A stretch of DNA of 64,000 bases, from positions 62,001-126,000 of the forward strand of contig NZ_JAYKGJ010000004.1 in assembly GCF_036860695.1 (NCBI RefSeq), in the 5' to 3' direction. Source of the stretch: Rosettibacter firmus. Its GTDB lineage: Bacteria > Bacteroidota > Ignavibacteria > Ignavibacteriales > Melioribacteraceae. This document shows, piece by piece, positions 47,029 to 56,700 of this stretch (its first letter is position 1; every line of letters starts with the position of its first letter). The notes under the pieces are model-generated. The model was given only the letters and a program-made list of their open reading frames with translations. It was not told the origin of the DNA and did not search any database. Made by a program: the position numbers and the translations under genes.

Positions 47029-49356
47029 TTATAATAATGATGCTACAGGCAGAGTAATTATGAAAGTAGCTCCTTCGCCAAGTGCACTTTGGACTTCAAT
47101 TTTTCCTCCATGAGCTTCAACTATTTGCTTGGTTATAGAAAGTCCCAATCCAGTTCCTTCTTTTTTTCCCTGTGTGAAGAAAGGTTCAAATATTTTTTCT
47201 TTTAAGCTTTCTGCAATTCCTAATCCAGTATCTCTAATAAATATTCTAACTTTTTTATCTTTCTCATCTTTCTTTGTTAGAACAGTAATAGTTCCTCCTT
47301 CTGGCATTGCATCGCATGCATTTTTAATAAGATGCATATAACATTGATAAAATTCTTTTACATCGAGTTTCACATTTACATCTTTATCAAATTCATTTGC
47401 TATTTTGCAATTACGAGATTCAACATAAGTTTCTATGCGAGTAGAATAATCTGTTAATGTTTTATTTAAGCTAACATTTAGTGTTCTTAAAATTGTTTTC
47501 CCTTCTGAATAGCTTGATGTAGTTTGAACCAGATCGGCAACATGATTTAATTGTTCAAGCAACATATCAACAATCTGGACATTATCTGGAGATAAGTTTT
47601 TGTTCTTTAAATGTTCTGCATAACGTTTACTTACAAGTATTGGTTTTTTAATATCCTGAATTAAAAAGTTTGCCATCTTACCAAGAGATTGTACACGTTC
47701 TGCCTGTAAAAGTTTTTCTACAAGTTCTGCATTTTGAATTGCGATTGCCGAATGAATAGACATTGCATTAAGTAATTCCTCATCGTATTTAGAGAATTCA
47801 CCTTTTTTGCTATTCAACAATTGAAGAACTCCGATTATATCACCTTTTCTATTTTTAATAGGAAATGTCAATGCATTTTTTGTTTCATAACCACTTGCTT
47901 TATCGAAATCTGAACGATAGCGTGGATCTTTTGAAACATCTTTTATATTTAATATTTCACCTGTTCTTGCAACATATCCAGCCATCCCTTCTCCAATTTT
48001 CAATCTTATCTCTTTTATTTCCGATCCCATAGCAATTAAAGACCACAATTCATTTTTTTCATGATCTATTAGATAAAGTGTGCCTCTGTCTGCTTCAGTA
48101 AGTTCTGTGGCAACTTCTACAATATTTTTCAATACTTCATCTAACTTAATAGTTGAATTAACTAATTCAGCTGCTTTAATGATCATTTGTAATTGGTCTA
48201 CTTTCATTTTTATTTCCTCGTTTTCAATATTTTTTTTGATTTCTCTAATTTCTTCTTTTTCTGAAAGTATTTTTAGTTTAGTATCAACTTCTTCGAATAT
48301 TTCTTCTGTTTCATAATCCTGCCAGGTTATATGTCTTCCTTTTTTGTCAACTTTAGATTCTTCATCACTCAATTGATTTTCTGTTGTTTCTTCTTTTTCT
48401 ATAGACTGCTCATTAATTGGGAAACTTTCACTTTCTGATTTCATAGTTACATTTTCTTCAATATTTTCTTTGTGTGTTTCTATTTCTTCTATGTTTTCTT
48501 TATCAAATGTTGTTTCTTCTGTTTGAATTTCTGGTTTTTGCTCAACACCACTTAAAATCTGAAATAGTACATCATCCAGATTTTCTTTTTCTATATTACT
48601 GCTTTCTTCTTTTGGCAACTCAAATTCTGGTTTTGGTATTCCAGTTTCTTTAAATACAACATTTGTTTTTTCTTCTTCTTGCTCAGTTGTTTCTGTTAAA
48701 TCAACTTCTGCTTTTGGAATCCCATCCTCATTATATAATATTTTCTCAATATCTTCTATTTCTTCGGTTATTGATTTAGATTCTTTCTTGTTCTCAGAGA
48801 TTTCTTCGATGGGTTGAATTATTTTTTCTTCATTAGATGTATCAGCAATTGTTTGAAAATATTCTTCTGTAATTTTTTCTGTAGTTAATCTTTCTTCTAC
48901 TGAATCATCAAAAGTAGATTTTTTTCCTTTTTCAGCCGTTTCTTCGATTTCTTCTTCTATCTCAGGCAAGGGTTTTAGCATATTTAATTTTATATTTTCA
49001 TCCTGTTGTATCAAATTTTCAATTTCATCTAACGATAGTGCAATTAAATAAGAATCACGAAGTACAACTGCTGTAGAAGTTCGAGAAGTTTTTTCTAAAT
49101 ATTCTTCGTGACCAAAGAAAGTATTATCATAAAAAACTGAAGATTTACTTTTACCGAGTAATCTTTTTTTAATAACATTTACTTCGCCACTTACAACTAA
49201 AAAAATTTCATTTGTATGATCACCTTCTCGATAAACTATCTCTCCTTCATTAAAGGTGACCAATCTTCCTTTAATATTACTAAAATCGATTTTCTGAATA
49301 TCAACATTTTTTAGTAATTTGTTTTTACTTAAACTAATTATTAATTGATTTTCCAT
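47029..49356 (-). CDS. cNMP-binding, GAF and HATPase protein (kinase-like, phospho-His missing)
   Basis: A 775-residue cytoplasmic regulator. Residues 15-135 are a CRP-like cyclic-nucleotide-binding domain (EGEIVYREGDHTNEIFLVVSG). Residues 140-375 are a Glu/Thr-rich disordered linker. Residues about 395-545 are a GAF domain (EADRGTLYLIDHEKNELWS, IGEGMAGYVARTGE). Residues about 555-775 form a histidine-kinase core with N box IKNACDAMPEGG, G1 DTGLGI and G2 GTGLGLSITKQI. The DHp motif reads SLGKMANFLIQDIKKPI; residue Q567 (CAG) stands where the phospho-His belongs. No response regulator is adjacent. It starts 16 bases from a divergent ATG. Confidence 0.9.
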   Translation of the reverse strand: MENQLIISLSKNKLLKNVDIQKIDFSNIKGRLVTFNEGEIVYREGDHTNEIFLVVSGEVNVIKKRLLGKSKSSVFYDNTFFGHEEYLEKTSRTSTAVVLRDSYLIALSLDEIENLIQQDENIKLNMLKPLPEIEEEIEETAEKGKKSTFDDSVEERLTTEKITEEYFQTIADTSNEEKIIQPIEEISENKKESKSITEEIEDIEKILYNEDGIPKAEVDLTETTEQEEEKTNVVFKETGIPKPEFELPKEESSNIEKENLDDVLFQILSGVEQKPEIQTEETTFDKENIEEIETHKENIEENVTMKSESESFPINEQSIEKEETTENQLSDEESKVDKKGRHITWQDYETEEIFEEVDTKLKILSEKEEIREIKKNIENEEIKMKVDQLQMIIKAAELVNSTIKLDEVLKNIVEVATELTEADRGTLYLIDHEKNELWSLIAMGSEIKEIRLKIGEGMAGYVARTGEILNIKDVSKDPRYRSDFDKASGYETKNALTFPIKNRKGDIIGVLQLLNSKKGEFSKYDEELLNAMSIHSAIAIQNAELVEKLLQAERVQSLGKMANFLIQDIKKPILVSKRYAEHLKNKNLSPDNVQIVDMLLEQLNHVADLVQTTSSYSEGKTILRTLNVSLNKTLTDYSTRIETYVESRNCKIANEFDKDVNVKLDVKEFYQCYMHLIKNACDAMPEGGTITVLTKKDEKDKKVRIFIRDTGLGIAESLKEKIFEPFFTQGKKEGTGLGLSITKQIVEAHGGKIEVQSALGEGATFIITLPVASLL

Positions 49357-49372
49357 TATACTTATAGATATT

Positions 49373-49996
49373 ATGTTAAATAATGAAATTGAAAAAGCAA
49401 TCCAGCATCTTTCAAAAAACGATCCTGTATTATCTGCTTTAATTCAGAAGTTTGGAACATATAAAATAGAAACACACAAAAAATACTTTTTTGATTTATT
49501 AAGAGCAATAATAGGACAGCAGTTATCTATGAAAGCTGCTGCTTCAATTGAAAAAAAGTTTATGACATTTTTTAAAAACAAACCAACTCCTGAATTAATC
49601 TTAGAAACAGAGAATACTCATTTGCGAGCACTTGGTTTATCAAATTCAAAAGTAATATATATTAAAGATTTATCCGAGAAAATTATTACTAAACGAATTA
49701 CGCTTAATAGAATATCAGAAAAATCAGATGAAGAAATAATCAATGAACTAACTCAAGTAAAAGGAATTGGAATATGGACAGTTCACATGTTTTTAATATT
49801 CACTTTAGGAAGATTAAATGTATTACCTTATACAGATCTTGGCATAAGAAAAGCTGTTGTTTTAAATTACGGATTAAAAAAATTACCAGATGAAATAAAA
49901 CTTAAAAAGTTAGCAAAAGATAAAGGATGGCATCCATATTGTTCTGTTGCCAGCATTTATTTATGGAAGAGCTTAAATAATAAGAATCTCGATTAA
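49373..49996 (+). CDS. DNA-3-methyladenine glycosylase II-like (AlkA/HhH-GPD)
   Basis: A 207-residue HhH-GPD glycosylase. RAIIGQQLSMKAAASIEKKF opens the helical core, the helix-hairpin-helix is in ELTQVKGIGIWTVHM and the catalytic Asp is in LPYTDLGIRKAV. No iron-sulfur Cys cluster is seen, as in AlkA. It excises alkylated bases from DNA. The ATG lies only 16 bases from the divergent kinase-like gene start, so its promoter must be very compact or lie within the neighbouring gene. The ECF sigma gene follows 19 bases downstream. Confidence 0.9.
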   Translation: MLNNEIEKAIQHLSKNDPVLSALIQKFGTYKIETHKKYFFDLLRAIIGQQLSMKAAASIEKKFMTFFKNKPTPELILETENTHLRALGLSNSKVIYIKDLSEKIITKRITLNRISEKSDEEIINELTQVKGIGIWTVHMFLIFTLGRLNVLPYTDLGIRKAVVLNYGLKKLPDEIKLKKLAKDKGWHPYCSVASIYLWKSLNNKNLD

Positions 49997-50015
49997 AAAG
50001 CAGGCATCATATTAC

Positions 50016-50579
50016 ATGGAAGAAAAAGAATTAATTGAAAAAGCACAAAAAGGGGATAGAAAAGCATTAACAGAACTCGTTAAGATGTATGAACAAACTG
50101 TTTATAACTTTTCTTTTAAAATTTGCAGAAATAAAGAACGTGCTGAACATACAATGCAGGAAACATTTTTAAGCATGGTTAAAAATTTACATCAATTTAG
50201 TGGCGATTCTAAATTATCTACATGGCTTTATCGTGTAGTTGCTAATCATTGTTTAATGCTTGCTCGTTCAGAAAGTAAATATGGATTCACATCGATTGAT
50301 GATGATGAAGCTCTAATAGATGAAAAAAATCTTGCAGATTGGAAAGTTACTCCAGAACATGTTACAGAAAATAATGAACTAAAAAAAATACTGGACGAAG
50401 CAATTCAAAAACTTGCACCTGAATATAGAGTTGTATTTATGCTTAGAGATGTTGAAGGCTTATCTACAGAAGAAACAGCTAAGATTGTTGAATTATCGAT
50501 ACCAGCAGTTAAATCTCGTTTACATCGAGCAAGAGCTTTTTTAAGAAACGAGTTAAATAAGAGGTTAGCTTATGAATAA
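50016..50579 (+). CDS. ECF-type RNA polymerase sigma factor
   Basis: A 187-residue sigma-70-family factor with region 2 at about residues 10-80 (AEHTMQETFLSMVKNLHQF, STWLYRVVANHCL) and region 4 at about 125-182 (EYRVVFMLRDVEGLSTEET, IPAVKSRLHRARAFLRNEL). There is no region 3, so it is ECF type. The next gene, a zinc-binding anti-sigma, overlaps it by 8 bases, the usual regulator pair. The target regulon is unknown; DNA-repair and oxidative-repair genes are close by. Confidence 0.94.
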   Translation: MEEKELIEKAQKGDRKALTELVKMYEQTVYNFSFKICRNKERAEHTMQETFLSMVKNLHQFSGDSKLSTWLYRVVANHCLMLARSESKYGFTSIDDDEALIDEKNLADWKVTPEHVTENNELKKILDEAIQKLAPEYRVVFMLRDVEGLSTEETAKIVELSIPAVKSRLHRARAFLRNELNKRLAYE

Positions 50580-50802
50580 GCCAACATGTAAAGATGTAAT
50601 GATGCACATATGCGATAATCTCGGTGAAGAATTAAATTCACCAACCTGTATTGAAATTAAAGCTCATTTAGAAAACTGCGAAAACTGTCAACACTTCTTT
50701 AAGTCAGTGGAAGATACAATTCAATTTTACAGAAAATATAATATTCAAATTTCAGAAGATGTACATAATAGACTTTTAGAGTTTCTGGGATTAAAAGAAT
50801 AA
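50572..50802 (+). CDS. Small zinc-finger anti-sigma factor (zf-HC2/ZAS)
   Basis: A 76-residue soluble protein with the ZAS motif H-x3-C-x2-C in AHLENCENCQHF and an earlier CKDVMMHICDNL segment that may supply the other ligand. No transmembrane helix is present, as in RsrA-like cytosolic anti-sigmas that sense thiol oxidation. It overlaps the sigma gene, so it most likely binds that sigma. Redox sensing is inferred only from the family. Confidence 0.85.
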   Translation: MNKPTCKDVMMHICDNLGEELNSPTCIEIKAHLENCENCQHFFKSVEDTIQFYRKYNIQISEDVHNRLLEFLGLKE

Positions 50803-50821
50803 TTTAATCACACATCTAAAA

Positions 50822-51022
50822 TTATTTCTGTTCTTCGCTTTGAGTTTTACATGTTGTTATTCCAAAAGGAGCATATAATGGACACCAGCCAATTAATGCA
50901 GTAGCAATAGGGATTAACCCAATTAAACCCCACCAGCTTTTTGTGATTAGTCCAATAGCAATTATTAAAATACCAATTATAACTCTAAGTATTTTATCTG
51001 TAGAACCAATATTCTTTTTCAT
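50822..51022 (-). CDS. DUF2892 small membrane protein
   Basis: A 66-residue protein with two hydrophobic segments (residues 11-27 and 29-44) and the DUF2892 features MKKNIGSTDKILRVIIGI at the start and GWCPLYAPFGITTCK near the end, with two conserved Cys. AGGAGGT lies just before the ATG. Related domains are fused to rhodanese in YgaP. Function unknown; thiol or sulfur handling is a guess from the relatives. Confidence 0.9.
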   Translation of the reverse strand: MKKNIGSTDKILRVIIGILIIAIGLITKSWWGLIGLIPIATALIGWCPLYAPFGITTCKTQSEEQK

Positions 51023-51072
51023 ATTACCTCCTATATTTGCTTACTGTTAGATGAAATAAATTTATTAGAGTT

Positions 51073-52257
51073 TCATTTTAATAACATACATTTTCGAGTT
51101 AATATTTTATCACCAATTGATAAAGAAATTACATAAAACCCGGCTGATAAATCACTCCCATTAAATTCAAGCTCATAAATACCCGGATAAGTAAAATCGT
51201 CTTTAAGAATTTTTACTTCATTACCCAGTATATCATATACTTTAATCAAAATTCTTTTATTTATAAACTCTTCATTTTCTGGAATTAAGTATTTTATTTT
51301 AGTTACAGGATTAAAAGGATTGGGATAGTTTTGAAACAATTCGAGATTATTTGATAAATCAAGTTTTACAAAAATTTCTTTTGAGTATTCAGAAGTTCCA
51401 TCATAATCAATTTGTTTCAATCGATATGCAAATTCATTACCTCCTTTTGGTTCGTCTATAAAATAATAATACTTTGGTGAGTTACTATTGCCGTGTCCTT
51501 CTACAAAACCTATAGTTTCCCAATTATAAAATCGACCTATGTTTCTTCTTTGTATTTGAAATCCATAATTATTCATTTCAGTTGCAGTTGACCATTTTAA
51601 CAGAACTTTATCTTTATAGACTGTACCAAAAAAAGATGTAAGTTCAACTGGAAGAGGGGAAGGAATAGAATTACTAAAAAAATCATTTCTATTATCGTTC
51701 GTATCCCAACCATTTCCATTTCCATATGTAGAACCACCATTATTATCTTTTCTACATAATGATCTTGTATTACTGGATGGATAAACAGCATAATTACTAC
51801 CCTCATACTCATTGGCAGTACTACCATAACCAACAAAATCTATAACATTTTCATCTTCTTTATTACTAATTGGATCAGTATTATTAACAAGAGCCAGTTT
51901 GCCACTTGTGCCTGATAAATTAATGTTTCCGATTAAATCGGGTGTGGTTGGTAAATCACTTCCAGTGTTTCCTGAACTATATAATTGTATTAAGTAATAA
52001 CTAAAAGCCTGTATATTCCCAGTTAATTGCAAAACAGTATAGTTATAACTTGTTGCTGGTGAATATTGAATAGACCAGTTTGATAAATCCACACTATTTG
52101 ATGTTGGATTATAAAGCACAACATAATCATATTTATAAACAGCATCTGAATTTCCACCATTCCCATAAATTTCTGCTATTACAACATGATCTGCAACCTG
52201 TGCGTAATAGATTATACTTATAAATAAAAATAATGATGAAAATAATTTTGCTTTCAT
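51073..52257 (-). CDS. T9SS-exported lamin-tail domain protein
   Basis: A 394-residue protein starting at 52257, with AAGGG 5 bases before the ATG; a Met 4 codons earlier at 52269 has no site. After the signal (ending IYYAQV), residues about 20-180 form a lamin-tail domain (VVIAEIYGNGGNSDAVYKYD, VLYNPTSNSVDLSNW). A short FN3-like region (VELTSFFGTV, LLKWSTATEMNNYGFQIQR) follows, then a sorting domain with FQNYPNPFNPVTKIKY and the final RKCMLLK. It should be anchored at or released from the cell surface. Function beyond adhesion is unknown. Confidence 0.86.
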   Translation of the reverse strand: MKAKLFSSLFLFISIIYYAQVADHVVIAEIYGNGGNSDAVYKYDYVVLYNPTSNSVDLSNWSIQYSPATSYNYTVLQLTGNIQAFSYYLIQLYSSGNTGSDLPTTPDLIGNINLSGTSGKLALVNNTDPISNKEDENVIDFVGYGSTANEYEGSNYAVYPSSNTRSLCRKDNNGGSTYGNGNGWDTNDNRNDFFSNSIPSPLPVELTSFFGTVYKDKVLLKWSTATEMNNYGFQIQRRNIGRFYNWETIGFVEGHGNSNSPKYYYFIDEPKGGNEFAYRLKQIDYDGTSEYSKEIFVKLDLSNNLELFQNYPNPFNPVTKIKYLIPENEEFINKRILIKVYDILGNEVKILKDDFTYPGIYELEFNGSDLSAGFYVISLSIGDKILTRKCMLLK

Positions 52258-52383
52258 TGTGCCCTTCATTTAGAAATGTTTTAAGTACCTTCAAAAAATT
52301 AAGAATTTTAGTTTATAAAAACATCAAAATTTTATTGAACTTTTTGAATTTATTTTCTGTCTTTATAGATAAACAAATTACTT

Positions 52384-53001
52384 ATGTGTTTCAAAATCAT
52401 TTTACTTTTAATGCTATTAATTGGAGATTATCAGGAAGGAAAAAAATCTAAAGTGGAAAATATTGATAAAAAATTTGAATCTATAATTTTAGGTGGTGGT
52501 TGCTTCTGGTGTACAGAAGCAATTTTTCAAAGAGTAAAGGGAATTACAAGTGTAGTTAGTGGTTATTCAGGAGGCAACGTAGCTAATCCCACTTATGAAT
52601 TAGTATGCACAGGAAAGACCGGTCATGCAGAAGTTGTTAAGATTACTTATGATCCAAAAGTTATTACACTCGAAGAGATCCTTGAAATTTTTTTCAGCAC
52701 ACACGACCCAACAACTTTAAATCAACAGGGGGCAGATATTGGAACTCAATATCGTTCTGTAATTTTTTATTACAATGAAAATCAAAAAAGAATTGCAGAA
52801 GATATAATTAAAAAATTAGAGTCAGAAAAAATCTGGGATAAACCAATTGTTACTGAATTAATGGAGTTCAAAAATTTTTATAAAGCTGAAGATTATCATC
52901 AAAATTACTACAATAACAATACACATCAACCATATTGCAGCTTTGTAATCTCACCAAAACTTAATAAACTAAAAAAGTTTTTCAAGGAAAAATTAAAATA
53001 A
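52384..53001 (+). CDS. msrA: Peptide methionine-S-sulfoxide reductase
   Basis: A 205-residue MsrA. The catalytic motif GGGCFWC lies at residues 37-43, followed by [34 protein letters not shown] and a terminal [12 protein letters not shown]. It reduces the S-epimer of methionine sulfoxide. The first 18 residues are hydrophobic ([19 protein letters not shown]), which could be an export signal and would put the enzyme in the periplasm, though the start could also be later. No recycling Cys is obvious beyond the motif. No MsrB is fused or adjacent. Confidence 0.93.
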   Translation: MCFKIILLLMLLIGDYQEGKKSKVENIDKKFESIILGGGCFWCTEAIFQRVKGITSVVSGYSGGNVANPTYELVCTGKTGHAEVVKITYDPKVITLEEILEIFFSTHDPTTLNQQGADIGTQYRSVIFYYNENQKRIAEDIIKKLESEKIWDKPIVTELMEFKNFYKAEDYHQNYYNNNTHQPYCSFVISPKLNKLKKFFKEKLK

Positions 53002-53029
53002 AAAAACCCGGTAATAAATTTACCGGGTT
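53001..53029 (-). terminator. Rho-independent terminator of the cold-shock gene
   Basis: AACCCGGTAA (53005-53014) pairs with TTACCGGGTT (53020-53029) around a 5-base loop. On the - strand the stem is followed by a T tract (complement of the A run at 53001-53006), so it ends the cold-shock transcript. On the + strand no T tract follows, so it should not serve msrA. Confidence 0.85.
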
Positions 53030-53055
53030 AATTGTGAAGCAAGTTAAATCTAATA

Positions 53056-53268
53056 TTATTTTATTACTTTAACTTCTTGAGCTTGCGGACCTTTTTGTCC
53101 TTGAGCAATAGTGAATTCAACTTGCTGACCTTCTTGTAGACTTCTATAACCTTCGCCTACAATTGCTTGGAAATGAACAAATACATCCTCGCCATCTTTA
53201 CGAGAGATGAATCCATAACCTTTAGAACTATTGAACCATTTTACGGTTCCTCTTACTTTTTCTGCCAT
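53056..53268 (-). CDS. Cold-shock domain protein
   Basis: A 70-residue CspA-family OB-fold protein binding single-stranded RNA and DNA. RNP1 is SKGYGFIS and RNP2 is [18 protein letters not shown] and the C-terminal GPQAQEVKV are typical. An AGGAG site precedes the ATG. It has its own terminator at 53001-53029. The gene stands alone between msrA and tRNA-Asn. Confidence 0.97.
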   Translation of the reverse strand: MAEKVRGTVKWFNSSKGYGFISRKDGEDVFVHFQAIVGEGYRSLQEGQQVEFTIAQGQKGPQAQEVKVIK

Positions 53269-53399
53269 CTTAAAGATGCTCCTAAAATGTTAATAAATAA
53301 ATTAATTTTAGAACAGAACACCCGAATTGTTAAAAAACAATTTACTACTGCTCAAGTTCATAAAAAAAGGGACTTGCAGATTAACCACAAGTCCCTTCG

Positions 53400-53471
53400 C
53401 TCCGCGTGCAGGACTCGAACCTGCAACCCTGCGGTTAACAGCCGCATGCTCTACCATTGAGCTAACGCGGA
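53400..53471 (-). tRNA. trnN: tRNA-Asn (GUU anticodon)
   Basis: On the - strand, TCCGCGT pairs with ACGCGGA in a 7-bp acceptor stem. The D arm contains AGCTCAATGGTAGAGC and the T arm GCAGGTTCGAGTCCTGC. The anticodon stem TGCGG/CCGCA encloses CTGTTAA, so 34-36 read GTT for asparagine. CCA is not encoded, unlike the tRNA-Lys in this window. Confidence 0.95.
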
Positions 53472-53580
53472 ATGCAACATAACAAATTCGATAAAAAATC
53501 GTGCACAAAGATAGAGTATATCTGCTGTTTTGTCAAGTATTTTATGATTTTTTAGTTTCCTTTCTTTTTTCAGGAATGTG

Positions 53581-53688
53581 ATGAAAATAACTCATAAAAA
53601 AATTTTATTTGTAAAGTTACTCAATCTTGTTATATTAATGTCGACCTTAACGTCTTTATTTACCCAAAGCACCTATAGAGTTAATTAA
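53581..53688 (+). CDS. Very short signal-peptide-like reading frame, possible leader or remnant
   Basis: A 35-codon frame preceded by AGGAA 6 bases before the ATG. The peptide has a basic start (MKITHKKILF), a hydrophobic middle and a possible cleavage region (SLFTQS), ending at TAA 41 bases before the giant surface-protein gene. It could be a small exported peptide, an upstream leader controlling the next gene, or the 5' stub of a deleted secreted protein. No family recognised; low confidence that it is functional. Confidence 0.3.
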   Translation: MKITHKKILFVKLLNLVILMSTLTSLFTQSTYRVN

Positions 53689-53729
53689 TTTTTTTGAAGA
53701 TTTATAAATTATTACATAAATCAAAATAA

Positions 53730-56700
53730 ATGAAAATAATTTTTAGGTGCTTTGTTTTCATTTATTTCTTGGTTATAAATGTTAATTTCTCTCAAACCAA
53801 CGTTCAGGGCATAATAAATTCAAACACAACCTGGTCAAAAAGCAATGGTCCTTATATAGTCACTGGATCAATTACAATCCGTGATGGAGCTATCCTCACA
53901 ATAGAAAGTGGTGTAGAAGTTCACTTTAACTCATCATCTTATTACATCACTGTAGGTTATAGCTCCAATTCTAAAGGAACATTGATTGCAAATGGTGTTA
54001 CTTTCAAAGGCTTACAATCAAACGATTCAAGAATCTATTTCAAAGATGGTTCTGCAAGTGGTTCTTTAGAGAATTGCATTTTCGATAATACTTATCTTTT
54101 AATCGAAAACAACGAAATTACTCTTAGTAATTTGACTTTTAGTAATTGTGTATATCCAATTGTATTAAACAATGGTAGTAGTATAATCCCCTCAAATATT
54201 AATTTCACTGCAAGCAATGATAATTATGGAATTTTATTTCATGGTTATATTCAAAATAATTATGTACTCAAAAACCATAAGTTACCTTACTTTATTGATA
54301 ATTTAACAATAAGAAACAATGCCACATTATTAATCGAGCCTGGAAATGAAATCTATTTAAAATCATCCAGTCCAATTACTGTAGGTTCATCAACTTCTTC
54401 TAAAGGTATACTTAATGCAAGCAATGTATATTTCAAAGGAACATTAACAGGTGCTTCAAAAATTTATTTTAATAATCAAAGTGGTGAAGGAACTTTTACT
54501 AATTGTACTTTTGACAACACATATTTGACAATTGATAACACAAACGTATCTGCTTCTGATTGCCTTTTTAAAAGTGTAGAGTATCCAATTATACTTGAAG
54601 ATGGTGGAACTATAAATGCACTGAATCTTTCTTATGACACAAATGTTTTGTATCCAGGATTCTGCTATCAAGGTACAATTACAAGCGACTTAATCATAAA
54701 AAAAGAAAATTCTCCTTACTACATAAAAAGTCTTGCTATAAGAAATAATTCTACATTAACTATTGAATCAAATACAAAAATTTATTTCCCGAGTAGTACT
54801 GGTATTACGATTGGTTATAGTTCAACTTCAAAAGGGAATTTGGTTGCTGATGGAATAGAGTTCATAGGATTATCAGGTAGTGATGCATTAATACAAATTA
54901 ATTATAACTCCAATAGCCAAATAACTAATTGTTTATTTAATAATGCTTATCTCGTAATTGATAATTCATCTCCAGAAATTAAAAATTGTAGATTTACAAA
55001 AAATTCGAATGCAATAATTGTAAGAAATAATTCCAATCCCGTAATTATCAATAACGATTTTTATAATAACACTTATGCACTTGTTAATAATAATAACTTC
55101 ACAATAAATGCTAAAAATAATTTCTGGGGAGATCCGGGTGGTCCTTCTCATTCGAGTAATCCCACAGGGATTGGACAAAAAATTCAGGGAATGATCGATT
55201 TTACTCCTTATTCACCCACACCTATTAATGGAAATATTTCTTTTGATTTGCTTCAACAAGAAATTGATTTTGGTGAAGTAGTAATTGGTTCTTACATAGA
55301 AAAAAATTTTAAAATAATTACAAGCAATGGTTCTATAGATTTATTTATTAATAAAATTGAAACTGATAATAATGCATTTTCAATCAGTACCACATCATTA
55401 AAAAATATCTGGGTTGCTAAAGCAGAAACTATTTTTATTAAATTGAAATTCACTCCACAATCAGCTTCTGATATTCAGGGTAATTTATTGATATATAACA
55501 ACAAACAAAATAATTCGCCTGCAATTATACCATTAAAAGGAAAAGGGATTTCAAAAATTGTAACAAGCCACGATACTTTATCTTTTGGACTGGTTGATTT
55601 GAAAGATAGCAAAACTCTTCCATTAATCATAACAAATAGATCTCAACAAAGTGTAACGATTGATTCCATCAAAATTACAAATAGCAATTTTACTTATTTA
55701 CTGGGTGAAAATTTGAATTTACTTTCTTATGATGAATCAATTTCTATTTCCCCAAATAATTCTATTCAGAGCACAAAAGAAGCAACATCACTATTTTATC
55801 TTTCACCAAATAAATCAAAAGAAATACTTGTTACATTTAAACCTTCTACACGCAATATTGAGAATGGCATTCTCAAAATATATTACAGCAATCAGATTTA
55901 TGAAGTTTATTTAATGGGTGAAGGATATGCATCACCACTTTCTGCAAGAATTGTAAGTATGGATTTTCAAAACTTTCCTAATATACAATTAAATGTTTCA
56001 GTCGATACATTTTATCAAGGAATTAGTTCATTAACACTCAGTAACTTCCAGGTTTATGAAAACGGGGTTCTTCAAACAGATAATTTTAATGTTATACAAC
56101 CGGGACAATCAGGAAATGCCAGATTAGCTGATATAATTTTTATTATGGACAACAGTGGAAGTATGGGTGACGAACAACAAGCAGTTTCGAACAATGTAAT
56201 TGAATTTGTTAATGGTCTTGTAAATTCAGGTGTTGATTTTGCACTTGGACTTTGCAGATATGGTTCTTCAACAAATTCCGGAAATCCAATAATTGAAAAC
56301 AATGGAGAACTTACAAGTAACGCTGAATATTTTAAGAACAACTTATGGACATTAAATAACACTAATGGCAGTAGAGAACCTGGTTATTATGCAATAAAAT
56401 ATTCTGCTTCTTCATTTACATTCAGACCTGGCTCACAAAAAATATTTATAATTATTACAGATGAAGACCCGGATCAGGGTGGTGCAACAATTGACGAAGC
56501 AGTTTCTGTCTGTCTTGATAATAATATCAATCTTTATGTTCTAACTAATTCAAGACTCTATTCAAAATTTACTCCTATTACAAATGTTACCAATGGAAAT
56601 ATATTTGATATTTACTCTGACTTTAATCAAATATTAAATTCAATATCAAACATAATTTCAAGTAATTATCTTATACAATATAAATCACTTAATACAATTG

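Noticed and set aside
53001-53029. The hairpin as an msrA terminator
   Set aside because: The T tract is only on the - strand side, so it serves the cold-shock gene.
53167-53460. Reading frame on the + strand across the cold-shock gene and tRNA-Asn
   Set aside because: It is antisense to two certain genes and has no recognisable product.
53308-53508. Reading frame of about 66 codons across tRNA-Asn on the - strand
   Set aside because: It contains the SSMVEHAAVNRRVAGSSPARG-type translation that arises from tRNA sequence and is a known false gene.
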